From Nymphalis io (taxonomy: Eukaryota; Arthropoda; Insecta; Lepidoptera; Nymphalidae), in contig NC_065918.1 in the NCBI RefSeq assembly GCF_905147045.1, positions 14,632,001 to 14,696,000 on the forward strand: a DNA stretch of 64,000 bases, given 5' to 3'. Below are positions 22,960-34,398 of the stretch, piece after piece. The notes under the pieces are model-generated. The model saw only the letters and a list, made by a program, of their open reading frames with translations, did not search any database and was not told the DNA's origin. Both the position numbers and the translations under genes were made by a program. How positions within the stretch are numbered: the stretch's first letter is position 1; each line of letters begins with the position of its first letter.

Positions 22960-23147
22960 GGAGGTATAGGAAGTATTTCAGATGGGAGAAACGCGTAAAC
23001 GAGTATTTTCAGCGAGAAAAAAAGGTTATCTAGCTTTTCAAGGCTAGGAATTTTATTATTGTCGCCAAGTTATTTTCACAAAAAGACGCGTATATATATT
23101 CTTTGATAGTATCTACAAATTTATGCGTAAAAACAAATGCAAGTTCT

Positions 23148-23310
23148 ATTCCGTCACTCTACTTACCCGATGAGATGGAAGATCTGACATGACCAGAAAG
23201 AGTTCACAGACATGCCAGACCTACGGCTTTACATGCTTTTCGAGGTGTAGCAGTTCAATTCTGCTAAGAATATCTCGACGAAAAAAACCTGAAAAAACTA
23301 GATTTGACAC
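23148..23310 (-). mobile_element. Diverged fragment of the tggtctagtggc-family SINE
   Basis: The plus strand blocks 'cccgatgagatggaagatct', 'gacatgaccagaaagagttc' and 'ggctttacatgcttttcgag' align with the reverse of the family body (compare 'tccgatgggac', 'gaccggaaagagttc' and 'cttatgtgctttccaag' at 32.85 kb). The head is absent. Confidence 0.6.
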
Positions 23311-23789
23311 AAGTACAGAAAATGATATGGGCCTCAAAACATGCCTCAGTTTTTCATGCGAATGAGTACACGGGTAGAAACCAGTACTATATTATAATAT
23401 GTAATTATATAATGTATCATCACGTACATACGTCGTGAAAGCTTAAAATGTACAAATACGTAGCTTTATCGAAAGTAAATGCAAATGTTCCTTTCATAGT
23501 TTTTTCAAATTCATGCAAAAATTCTTATATGTAATTTAACAATAACAATACGGTTAATTTTAATAACGCTCCTTCACCTCCAGCAATAATTTCGATTAAG
23601 GCATATTCGGGTGTATAGTTCGTTGAGACCTTTTTAAAATATTATTAAGCACCGCTCTGTACGTGAAATCAATGACGTTGTTTTAAGTCCATCTACTTTT
23701 AATACGGCTATCCATAAAATAAAAATAGCAATGTAAAACGTTGTTCTGATTTCATTTTTAAGAAATGATATTCTTATTTTTATTTTTTA

Positions 23790-24018
23790 TAATATAGGTA
23801 GGTGGACGGACGGGCATGCATTGGCGATGTAAGAAATATTAACCATTTCTTATATCATCAATGTCTCACCAACCTTCGGAAATAGGATGTTATAGCCCTT
23901 GATCCGGTAGTTACACTAGCTCAATCGCTCTTAAAACCGGAACACAACAATATTTATTGCTTTTTGGCAGTAAAACATCTGATAAATGGGTGGTACCTAC
24001 CTAGATGGGCTTGCCTGC
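23790..24018 (-). mobile_element. Family A copy, left arm of an inverted pair in intron 1
   Basis: The blocks 'taggtaggtggacggacggg', 'aatattaaccatttctta', 'tcaccaaccttcggaaatag', 'aaaaccggaacacaacaat' and 'gataaatgggtggtacctac' are family A in reverse. The element is diverged and has a deletion between tail and middle. The head ends at 24018, immediately before an opposite-strand copy. Confidence 0.7.
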
Positions 24019-24021
24019 CCT

Positions 24022-24175
24022 GGTACCTTAGTTCGCAAGGTTGGTGGTGCATTAGCAATGTATTGCATGCACTGTGATATTAATATTTCTTACAGTGGCG
24101 ATTTATATGGGAGATGGTGACTATTTACTACCGGGTGATCTATTTTTCCGCACGCCTACCTATTTTATATGAAAA
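24022..24175 (+). mobile_element. Family A tail half, right arm of an inverted pair in intron 1
   Basis: 'ccttagttcgcaaggttggt' followed by 'ggtgcattagcaatgt', 'aatatttcttacagtggcga' and 'cctacctattttatatgaaa' is the tail half of family A. It lies head-to-head with 23790-24018, so the pair can fold back in GluRI pre-mRNA. Confidence 0.65.
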
Positions 24176-25544
24176 AGTAATTTTTAAAGAGTAAGCAAAA
24201 TATCGATCTTAGAAAAAACTATTGATATAGAAACAAAAGCTTATGAAGGTTTTTGTAAGACTGCTAAAAAAACACGTTTTGTCAATGCACGACAGTATTC
24301 AGCTAAACTGAATGAGACCATACTCGTTGGACTCAATAGTAGCCATTGAAAACTACTACAATGGATCTATTCACATTTTTTCAACCAAATAACAAAGTAT
24401 ATTTGAAAAGATATAAATCGAATTGATAATTAGAAGTTAGTTAAAATTAATTATCTTTCTAGATTTATAATAAACATGCTGATTTCGTTAGTTACAAAGA
24501 AGTGACGTAATATAATGGTCAAAATGAAGTCTGCATTGTAATGTCATACAGAATAACTAGAAGAATAAATTTTATCTAAGCTTGCATGTACGGGTTTTGT
24601 ACAAGTTATATTATTTAATATTGATTTAAATGTATAAGTTAACGTTATTTTTTTAATTATAAGACAAAGTTGATCAGTCGAAAACTAAACATATAAGAAT
24701 AGTACATATTTGCCAAACTTCTCTTAAGAAAAGTATTAAGCTCTAAATTTTTAAAATAATCAATAAAAATGCAATAATACAATAAAAAATGGCAAGTCAA
24801 TGTTTGACAAAAATATTGGCAAACTAAAATTTAGAGAGTTATCTGTTGCATTATTGTGATCCTAATAATTAATAGTCATTTAAGCACTAAAGAATTTCCA
24901 ATTTTTACTGCTTAAATCCGCATGACCAATATTTCGAAGCAATCACACCTATAAAACGTATTATATACGTATAACAGTTTTTAAATCCTTCAGCAAGCCG
25001 TGAAAAGAAACGCATTTTTTATTATTTTGTAAACAGTAATTGACGTCATGTTGACCCAAAAAATTACGTGCTCACTAAAGAACAACATTATACAATATTG
25101 TAAAATGAGATAAGCATCACAATGTCAATTAAGTGTGATAATTCATAACGGTAAATGAAAATACACCAACCGTGTTATTTACACTACAATACACTGCATC
25201 GATCGGTGCTCGCGTAATAAATGAACACTTATGAAGTATATGACGTAATAAATTGTCTGACCACAGATTAAAATTATCACTAAAGACTTTTATCCCATCA
25301 ATGTCAAAAATATTTACAATATTTAATTTTCGTGTTTAAAGGTATATTTTTTATTCAATTAAGTCTTAACGAGCACTTTAAAACCTTTAATAAAGTATAT
25401 TGCTACAGTTTTAACGTAAAAGCCTAATGAGTTAAAGATATAATCTCAAGTGCCAAATGACAATCCAATAGCTAAATTTATTTTATTAATATTCTGATAC
25501 TCAAGAGAAATTAAACAGATGTGCGAAGAGATGTTCCGTTGTGT
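24176..25544. other. Intron 1, AT-rich unique sequence
   Basis: I recognise no gene or repeat. Confidence 0.45.
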
Positions 25545-25735
25545 TTGTGATCCGGTTTGAATAGCCAGTGAGCCAGTGCAACTACGGGCACATCTTGGGA
25601 ACTGAACATCTCAGTTCCCAAGATTGTTAGCGCATTGGCAATATAAGTAGTCTTACGGCGCTAATGTATATAGGCGATGGTAACCACTTACCATCAAATG
25701 GCACACTTGCCAAGGGGCCTGCGTATAATAAATAA
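25545..25735 (+). mobile_element. Family A fragment, head-truncated
   Basis: 'gtgatccggtttgaatagcc', 'gtgagccagtgcaactacgg', 'ctcagttcccaagattgtta', 'gcgcattggcaatataagta' and 'accacttaccatcaaatggc' are family A blocks in order. The first 70 or so bases and the A-tail are lost. Confidence 0.7.
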
Positions 25736-27049
25736 AATAAAAAACAACTATATTTTTCACACACCGTTTAGGAAGAGGGTATCGTATAATAAAATGTTGC
25801 TGTGTGCATAGTAACATTTTTTTTTTGAAATTGGTAAATAAAAACAATAAAAAAATTAAATGTAGCTCGGTAATATCTCCTGAGAAGTCAACACGAGCTA
25901 TCGATGAGAATTATTAATTTAATATTAAAATCAATAGCGCTTTCATGAAACACTATGAACTCAGAAAGAGATAATAACTGACCCTTGAAGGTTGTACAAT
26001 AAGCTTGAGCGAAATTTGATTTCTATCGAAGTTCTCAATCAATTAAAAGCGAACGAATAAAGGCTAATTGACCTCAAAATGTTTCGTGGTCATTATTAGA
26101 CGCTAGTTCTGATAAATACGACGAATGGCTTAACATGTTCTCGAATCCTTTATGATCTGGCGAACAATGGTACATATGGCTATTAAATCTATTCAACCAA
26201 TAGAGGCTTAATAACACTTTGTTTTATATATTTACTGTTATAAGCACACCATTTCTAAAATTTTCACAGGTTTCATCGGAATCCCACTATATTTTCAATT
26301 GAATATATATATGTTTTTGTTTGAGTTTTTTTATTTGTTATTTAAAAAAAATTGCTAAAATGTATTATAATTTATTAAAAGAACGAATACGTAAATCTAC
26401 ACTTGATGAATACAAGCATTAAGATGGTACGGTAAATGGAATTTGTCTAGATGTAGTTGAATATATATCGCTCCAGTATGAATGAAATTCTGCGACAAGT
26501 GTATTTAAAATTCCGCATTGGTTTAACTTTGTAAAATAAGCTCCAAACGATTTTCTCAAGAGACCAGGAACTCTTTTGGTAAAAATGGTACAATTACAGA
26601 ATGTTACTTTTATATGACCAACGAGTATAAGAATATTTGTCTCGGAAAAGATCAAACCTAACCGACACTCGAGTTTTGATGCAACTTTAATGGACTGCCG
26701 AAATATTATTTGATTTTGAAAAAAATCTCTACATAACAGAAATTAATACGACAACATGTTAACATAATAGGAAAACACTTAGCGAAATTAATTATTGAGT
26801 ATCAGATGTTTGACGTATTATAATAATGATTGGTTTAAATTGATGTTGAAGTTACACTCGTGATTACGCTATATAAAGCAAGTATTTACTTAAAACAGCA
26901 ATAAATTAAATATTAAAATTATAAATTGTATGAGTTTTGAAAAAAAAGATTTAGTTGGTTAATTTTAATTCAATTTATTCTCTAAGGTAATATTAAAAAA
27001 CAAACGAATCGTCCCAGACATTTGTTATCGTCTTATTTTCTAAGAATTC
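25736..27049. other. Intron 1, AT-rich unique sequence
   Basis: I recognise nothing here. The open frame at 26419-26655 (minus) resembles no known protein and has no splice context that I can support. Confidence 0.4.
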
Positions 27050-27440
27050 AATTACTTTTTCTCTTAATTTATCTACACATACCCGTCCTCTTACGACACT
27101 TTTTTCGCAAAGGTTGTCTGAGATTTCTCAGCGATTTCGCTGTTAGCAATGAGACTATCTTTCCGCCCCTTTTAATTTCAAACATCTATCAGCCTGCTTA
27201 GGGGGTAAGACTCGTAACGTTGCCGACTCGTATGTCGTGAAGGGAAACGGCATGCCGTTCTCTTATGCCATCATGCCCCGTCTCCGCTCAATTACATACT
27301 TTTGTGTGCGCAGCGCTTTTATTGTATTCTTGAGTTGCCATATGTTATATCAATGTTTATATTCATATTTAATTATAGACTCTTTCAATAACTATCAATT
27401 TTCGATATATTATATCAGCGACGTGTGACGTGACGTCCAA
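27050..27440. other. Higher-complexity island in intron 1
   Basis: The base composition is more balanced than the flanks, for example 'gagatttctcagcgatttcg' near 27120 and 'ggcatgccgttctcttatgc' near 27249. I recognise no repeat or convincing open frame. It could be an intronic regulatory element. Confidence 0.3.
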
Positions 27441-28379
27441 ATTTTTATTCTTGTTCTCTTAAACCATTTATCCTCTCTATGTTGCGCAATAAAGTATAAA
27501 TAACATGAAAATGATTTGAATAAACCACATATGTTGGATACAAAAATATTTATATATTGCTATCTTCGACTTCCCTTATTTGAGCTAGCAAATTTCTACA
27601 TGAATATCAATTTATTTTGCGAAGCCATTTATGTGTGTATGTGGATTGCTTAGAAATACGTACTATCAGCTCCTCTATTTAAGACTCTAGCATCAATGTA
27701 GTCAGTAATTCCATCAATTTCAAACTGATCAATCTTGACTAATCTCATGCCACATGGTCCGTCTTACGGTCGCTTAATTGTCAACTTAGATTTTGTGTTA
27801 TTTATTATCATCTCCAAATCTCATGTTATTCATCAAATCAAATCTGTTTGTTCAACGTAAATCGATTTTAGGTATGTTAATATATTTTCACGATAACCTC
27901 TACATATGTATAAATTACTTTGTGATATTCTCATTTGATGTTTAATATTTTATGCATCATAGAGTTTCAGTAATTTCCGACTTTCCATAGAATTACATAC
28001 GTTTCCAAATTAATGTATTATGAAATATTATCCAGAATTAAATAAATAATCAAGAGATTATCAGCGGACATACTGCTCTCATAATATATTTATTTAACCG
28101 GTGATAAAGCTTGGGCTTCAGAAGCTGGTATTCGATAAAAACATAATCGTAAATATTAAACAGAAAAGCGGGGATGTCCATTGTTGAGCGCTTGGCAGTT
28201 GTATTGTTTTGCTAAGTGTGAACGAAATCAACTTTATGCCTTTATGGCATGCGATAAATCCGGATGATATCGGCATAATGGTTGTTATTGATATCTATTT
28301 TGTTCCGTTATCCAAGTGTATATCAGGCGTTCTCATTATATTATCTTTCTTTGTACCAATTATTTTTATTTATTTTTTA
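27441..28379. other. Intron 1, AT-rich unique sequence
   Basis: I recognise no gene or repeat. Confidence 0.45.
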
Positions 28380-28525
28380 TAATTGCTAAGATAATCGTGT
28401 GGCTAGAAATTGGGAATCTTAATAGATTGTGTGCTCAGATCAAGCCTCACATTTTTTGTTCTTAAGTTGTATTTATAATTCATCTCGTGGTCAGCTGAGA
28501 AAGAAAAAAAACAGTACTCATTAGA
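28380..28525 (+). mobile_element. Degenerate tRNA-derived SINE remnant (gccgag head family)
   Basis: Only the middle is clear: 'gttgtatttataattcatct' then 'cgtggtcagctgagaaag'. The head region ('gataatcgtgtggctag') is only loosely similar. It is old and inactive. Confidence 0.5.
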
Positions 28526-28837
28526 TTTTCGTCACGTTGCATAAAATTTAATACATCTTTGCAGATAAGACTACTTGTCTATACAAGAATTATAAAAATA
28601 TAATATCCAGCTCACTTTTAGGGGACATCGTTGACGTGACGACGACAAGTTGACGTATCTAAGTGTCATAAGAGCCAACTAAGCTTTTCATTTTTACTAA
28701 GCGTTGTTAAGTACAACACATAAGTATCAAAACTACTACTATCTAATAGCAAAAGCAGGTATTAAACAGGCAGTTGACATGATGTCAGCACCATTTTTTA
28801 AAATTTTTAAACACAAAAAATGGGATATGATAAGACA

Positions 28838-29081
28838 AAATATAATTATAATGATAAGCAACTTCGTTTTAAATAATATTGATTATACTGCTGTAACAAT
28901 ATACTTAGTTGGTTGACATTTGCTCAATTTAGTATTTGATTACTCCCCATAAGTAAGTAATAATAAATATAATTATAATAATAAGCAACTTCGTTTTAAA
29001 TAATATTGATTATACTGCTGTAACAATATACTTAGTTGGTTGACATTTGCTCAATTTAGTATTTGATTACTCCCCATAAGT
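28838..29081 (+). repeat. Tandem duplication, 117-bp unit with a 10-bp spacer
   Basis: The unit 28838-28954 is repeated at 28965-29081 (period 127). I see one mismatch (g at 28853 versus a). The near-identity over AT-rich DNA implies a recent duplication or a local assembly artefact. It contains no recognised gene or repeat family. The 70-codon open frame at 28704-28916 partly overlaps unit 1 and looks non-coding. Confidence 0.9.
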
Positions 29082-29354
29082 GGTATTGATTGGCATTCTA
29101 GCTATTATATTTGGAAGTTATGCGTAATTAATCAAATGATTATTATTCGATATGATTGTCGTTTGTAGCTAGTTCGGTCAAGATAATCAACATTTCTCTA
29201 TTCAGTGGCTGAGTGTGACAGTGATTGGATATTAGCTCTCGTCCTTGATATGGCTTTAATCGATCCATTTAATATATTGCTGTTGTTTATATAAACAATC
29301 GAAATACAGATAAGTTCCTAGATATTAGCGATGTAGAGATAATCTTATTTATAT

Positions 29355-29575
29355 TAGCAGCAGCCTATAAATATCCCACTACTGGACAAAGATCCCCCTC
29401 TTTTCTTGAGAAAAAGGCTTGGAGCTTGTTTCACTGCGCTGCTTCAATAAGGGCTTGAGGATACAGATGATATCAGCAGAATTGATTTTATTCGACGCCT
29501 GCAGGTTTCCTCTCGATTCTTCATTTTCCACGTCAAGATGAGTTACAAACACTACTTAAGTACCTTGCGTCACCA
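29355..29575 (-). mobile_element. tRNA-derived SINE (gccgag head family), reverse orientation, head lost
   Basis: On the plus strand 'agcctataaatatcccacta', 'ggcttggagcttgtttcact', 'gcctgcaggtttcctctcga' and 'agatgagttacaaacact' are the reverse of the family 3' half and body. The tRNA-like head, expected at the right, is missing. Confidence 0.7.
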
Positions 29576-30589
29576 ATTATACATACCATCTGTCTAGAAA
29601 ACGAAGGGTTTGTAAGCCGGAATAAATTTTCATACATTTCTTATATGCCGAAATAAAGGCCGATGAGGAGCAACGTCAACAACAATTCATGAGAATATTT
29701 TCCTTAAAATATGTCTAAATGCTTGCTACTTTAAGTTTCTTGCCTCTAGGGCGTTCTTTATATTTTGTAGGCATCTTATTCGCCTTACCTCTGTAAACTT
29801 AATCCAAGAACAAATGTAATAAAAACAATACCTTCCATTGTCAGACTTTGAATTTTATTTAACTCCGAAGGAATAATGCAAACGAACATATGTATTTGTA
29901 TTGTATTATAAGAATTAAATAAAACATTTATATAAGATTTAAAATGATAGGAATTAGTTGCTCTAAAATCAACCTGTATCGAAGTGTTTTGTACTTTTTG
30001 TGACTAAAGAACCCGAATGAGCGATGCAATTGCGCAGTTTAAAAACTATCGAGTGCTTTTTGTTTTCTATATAAATATTTCGCTTTGAAATCCAGCTAGG
30101 CGAAACAATGTCGTTTATTGGTATAAAAATAAACTATTACAATGTGTTATCGGAGCAAAGCTACGAAGTAGTGAAAAGGTTTTTCGTTAAATTTATTCCA
30201 ATGTAAAAAGTAATACTTCTGTTTTAATTTAATTTGAGATATACAAAGCTAAAAATACTTAAGGATTTATTGTTTTTTACTTCATTTATTCCAAACATCA
30301 TATTTGAGCTTGAAATGAGATCATTATATTATATCTTTATTATTCCACCGTATCGATAAAGTTGCATCAGTCCTCATGAGATGAATGTTGCGGGTAGCTA
30401 TGTTGTATGAAATATACATACCATTTCACCGCTTCTACAGTCGTCGTTTTAAAATTGTTTATTTTCAACTTTTTCTCTGTATTTAAATAATGTAATTACC
30501 TTTATAATGTAATTAATTTTAGTGATAAGGTTACCTATCATTTAGTTAATAAAGTTCGCTTTAAATTGTTTAATTTTAACCTCATTTAG
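29576..30589. other. Intron 1, AT-rich unique sequence
   Basis: I recognise no gene or repeat. Confidence 0.45.
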
Positions 30590-30925
30590 TTTTAAAGGGT
30601 TGTATTTTTTTTCTAAAACTCGCCACTACTTTAACCATGGGCAACTCTATGTAGCATGTTCATGTGTAAGTTATACAAATAAATATTTGTCGTAGTAAAT
30701 GGAAAAACTAAACCTAATATAAGGAGGCATTACAATTCACTATAGCCATTCTTCCTTAATTACTAACATATTAACAATCACTAAAATCAAATATACCAAC
30801 GTTTATATGGTTTATGAATATTTGTTACTTCTTTACGATTTATCATATCTCATAATTAACATATTTTGACAATTTTATCCCGTTTAACTTTATTTTTTAT
30901 TATAACGCGGGCGATTCGCTAATAT
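30590..30925 (+). mobile_element. Helitron-like non-autonomous element, sister of 3850-4223
   Basis: It shares the left block ('aaagggttgta', 'ccatgggcaac') and right block ('gaatatttgttacttcttta', 'cccgtttaact', 'ataacgcgggcgattcgcta') with the 3.85-kb element. Its 3' terminus is decayed (CTAAT instead of CTAGT) and the GC-rich segment before it is shortened. It lacks the LINE fragment found in its sister. Confidence 0.55.
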
Positions 30926-31049
30926 CAAATATTAGTAATAAAATAGATTTATTAAAATCAATATAAAATACTCGAAAACATCAAGAGATGTGCTCACAAC
31001 GAGAGGACTCTATTGTAAAACAGTGTTCACTGATACATTAGCTCCGACA

Positions 31050-31434
31050 CATATCAATCAATCAATCAATCAACAGCCAATCGTTGTCCACTGCTGAACA
31101 TAGGCCTCTCCCAAGATGCGCCAAAGCTCCCTGTCCTACGCCTTCCGCATCCAGTTAGTGCCCGCCACCTTCTTAAGGTCGTCGGTCCACCTGGCTGGAG
31201 GGCACCCTAAGTTGCGCTTGCCGATTCGCGGTCTCCACTCCACTCCACTCCACTCGTCTGCTCCAACGGCCATCGGTCCTACGACATACGTGACCAGCCC
31301 ACTGCCACTTCAGCCTGCTAATTTTGCAAGCTATGTCGGTGACTCCGGTTCATTTCCGGATAATCTCATTTCTGATCTTATCCTTCAAAGATACTCCGAG
31401 CATAGCTCGCTCCATAGCACGCTGAGCATATAAT
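31050..31434 (-). pseudogene. RTE-like LINE, C-terminal reverse transcriptase ORF fragment
   Basis: Translated on the minus strand from about 31430, it gives QRAMERAMLGVSLKDKI, later ISRLKWQWAGHVCRRTDGRW, motifs at the C-terminus of RTE-type LINE polyproteins. The frame contains a premature TGA after the IIRK residues and a later frameshift, so it is dead. The 3' tail is a short tetranucleotide repeat (atca, about 31052-31072), typical of RTE tails. It is antisense within GluRI intron 1. The plus-strand open frame at 31116-31433 is an antisense shadow. Confidence 0.85.
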
Positions 31435-32702
31435 CAACATATATCAGGAAAACAATATTAAAGACAGGAGTCGTAGCGGATAATATCGATACTCGCTTGT
31501 TATTTCACTCCATCTTTGTGCCGTTTGCAGTTTAAACATTTTAACCTTGAAATAATAGCACAAAAACACTTAGAAAACATATAACAACCGGTATTATTCC
31601 CTCTACCGGTGACATGAGCGCTTACTTCTACGTCCTGAATTGGAATTTCGATTACACAGAAAAATGTTGCTAGCATTCTTGACGCCATTGTAAATGGTCG
31701 AGGTTTGTACAGTAGCTATTTATAATTTTGATTTGTATATTAGTTTTGTATTAATTAATTATTCCGTGAATGACTATTATTTTACGTTCTACTTTTATTT
31801 GTTTTTATAGTAGTATTAGACCTATATTTGAAGGCAATAAAAAAACTCGAAAATAGCATCGAAGGAAATTCCGTTCGAAATTCGGCTTTTGATCCCAAGG
31901 TCTGAGAATCGACTAAAATATAGAGTCGTCACATATTCTAATCTTAACTTAAAACATTTTTAGGGATGTAAATTGGAATTGTATTAACATCCTGTATCCA
32001 TAAATCGTTACGAATGAGCCAATATAATCTTGTTAAGTGAGATAGAAAAATAAAAAATCACTATACATATTCGGTGCACAAGTATGAATATAAAAAAAAA
32101 AATGATTAAAATATTCAAATTGTCAATCTTGAGAAATAAAATTTGATTTTTTTTTTAACGATACAACGATTTAATAGTCGTAACCACGTATTCGATTTTT
32201 AAATGGCTTGGAGTATTTTTTATTAAATAAAAGGATATATTTGTTTCACTAAATGTACGACGAAAGTGTTCATGTTGATCTGCGATTAGCAATATTTCAG
32301 ATAAGCAAATAAGGCGGTGAAAAAGTGTTGCCTTAGGTAAAAAATACTTTTGCGGATATTTTGTTAAATTTATTTTTATTAATAAAATATCTCCTCTCAA
32401 TTTGTGAAACTCAAAAAATTAAACCTATACGCTAATTACTATTAAGATCCGTTGACCGTAGCTTCTACGGTCGTCGAAATTCATAAAAATATTTTTAATC
32501 AATGATTGATATCTCGCGTATTTAGTAAGTTACTTAATAACTTAAGCACTGCTGATCCACCCAATAATTATTGTAAGAGTAAAATCGGGCATACTTTTGT
32601 ACTGGTTTTCAAATAAAACAATGTAGTTGACTAAAACATGTCCTTCAATTAGTCTCGAAGTAAATTTAATTTATTACTAAATATAACAATAATAATATTA
32701 AT
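31435..32702. other. Intron 1, AT-rich unique sequence
   Basis: I recognise no gene or repeat. Confidence 0.45.
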
Positions 32703-33074
32703 AATGTCCTCCAGACCGATTTCGGCCACGGTGGCCAATCTCGAGAGATATTAGCCAACTACGCAGGAGATATTATAGTGCACAAGTGTGTACGCAAACA
32801 CAGGTGCACTTTCTCTGCATGCACTCTCCTTAACTCTCATAATCCGATGGGACGATAATCCGACACGACCGGAAAGAGTTCAGGCACAGGACCAACGGCC
32901 TTATGTGCTTTCCAAGGGAGTGTAAATACTTCCAACTTCCAGTCTCCAGGCTGCTACTGAGAATTTTCTGACAGAAAAACCCAATAAATCTTTATTGGCC
33001 CGACCTGGGAATTGAACCCAGGAACCTCCGGGTATGCAGCCTTATATCAAGCCACTAGACCAACGAAGCAGTCA
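32703..33074 (-). mobile_element. tRNA-derived SINE (tggtctagtggc family), best full-length copy
   Basis: On the minus strand it begins at about 33074 with a tRNA-like head. The box-A-like part is 'ttggtctagtggcttgat' and the box-B-like part is 'gggttcaattcccaggtc'. It passes 'gggccaataaagatttattg' and ends in 'cgaaatcggtctggaggaca'. It is a useful reference for the other copies. A short ACT repeat follows the head side at 33074-33092. Both promoter boxes are well preserved, so it could be transcribed antisense to GluRI. Confidence 0.9.
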
Positions 33075-33092
33075 CTACTACTACTACTAACA

Positions 33093-33692
33093 ACTAACTA
33101 CTAAATATACATGAAGTAGCTAATGCATATACCCCTCGTACACGTAAAACGGCTATAAAGCTTATCGACTTATTGAAAGTTTACCTACAACACAACATGT
33201 GCTGTAAGTAAAATTAAGTTCGCTCAAGTAATAATAATATAATATATTCGCCACCCGACTTAATTTCGTGACTAGTCTTATTTATATTTAATCAATTGTA
33301 GCTTCAATAGCTCAATGATACAAAGGTGATAACAATGTTAAAGTAACCTCCGGATTTAAAAATTCTCTACTTACTATTAACACAAGTTGTCCGTTTAACT
33401 ATGAGAGAAAATAGGAATATTAGTAATATTTAATATTAAAAGAAAATTAAGCAGAAGTTTCTACATTTATTGTCCAATAATTTAAGAAAGACCTTTCACG
33501 TAGCGGAGTCTAAGTCCAGCGGACTACGTAGCTTCACGTAACAATTTTAAGAAGCGGAGCAGCGACCTTTGACGTTAAACAGTCTCGCTAACCACAACCA
33601 ATTACAAAGAGTATTTTTTTCTAAGGATTGGAATTTTTGTGCTACAGCTCTTAAAGGAATTTTGAGATGATAAAATAATATTTACCCTCTAA
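33093..33692. other. Intron 1, unique sequence
   Basis: I recognise no gene or repeat. A GC-richer patch lies at 33495-33580. Confidence 0.4.
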
Positions 33693-33890
33693 TCTTAATA
33701 TATAATTCTTACGTGTGTTTATCACGTCCTCTTCCTAAACGGTTGGACCGATTTAGATGAAATTTTGTGTATATATTCCAATGGGTGCCTGGGTGGTTTG
33801 AACAATTGTCTGGTAAGTAGTGCTGCTGTCGGTATGTCACCAGATGAATAAATGACTGTATGGCAGGACGACGTCAGCCAAGTCCGCTAG
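33693..33890 (+). mobile_element. Helitron-like non-autonomous element with both termini
   Basis: It begins TC (33693, 'tcttaatatataattc') after host A33692 and ends CTAG at 33887-33890 before host T33891, the A|T insertion expected of Helitrons. The internal motif 'aaacggttggaccgattta' is typical of lepidopteran Helitron-like repeats. It is only 198 bp and has no coding capacity. Confidence 0.7.
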
Positions 33891-34184
33891 TTTTATGTAC
33901 ATTTAGAAGTTTTTGTATTAATTTTTTTATTTCGGTAGTTAAACTTGTACAGTAAGCTACAGCTAAGGATACGTATTGAAATAACTTATACAAAATATTT
34001 CAAATGACCTAGATTTAAATCTACAACCACACTGACTTCAATATAACCTCTTCAATCGTTTTTATTTGTAAAATATGTGAATGATTGCACTTGATTCGAT
34101 ACACTGAAATAAAAATTTAGGCTAACGGAATTTGTTTAGCTTGTATATACGTATGCATATTGTGAAAATGAATATTGATATATC

Positions 34185-34398
34185 TGTTTTAGATTATTAG
34201 ACTTGAACACTGTTTGACCGATAACCGTGAAAATTGGCAAATACGATATGAATTTTTTCATGAAAAATATTTTTTTACTCCACTTTGTTGAACTTGCCAC
34301 TAAATGGCACTGGAGTACATCAATTTCTACACCACTCAATCGATAGCCACGAATATTGGCATTTATATACAGGCAGGCAAACGTCGGCCGGAATTAGT
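34185..34398 (+). mobile_element. Degenerate Helitron-like element
   Basis: 'ctgtttgaccgataaccgtg' followed by 'aaaattggca' echoes the 'ggaccgattt' core. The right part 'aacgtcggccggaattagtt' resembles a decayed CTAGT end. It contains 'cttgccactaaatggcac'. Boundaries are uncertain. Confidence 0.4.

Noticed and set aside
27237..27428. A possible GluRI or nested-gene exon in the 27-kb island
   Set aside because: I see no matching splice sites or similarity. The frame turns low-complexity after its first third.
28704..28916. A 70-codon frame possibly coding a small membrane protein
   Set aside because: It overlaps the recent tandem duplication. The second unit does not keep a start, and the composition is typical of AT-rich non-coding DNA.
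31116..31433. A 105-codon plus-strand open frame, the longest in the window
   Set aside because: It is antisense to a recognisable RTE-like reverse transcriptase C-terminus on the minus strand.
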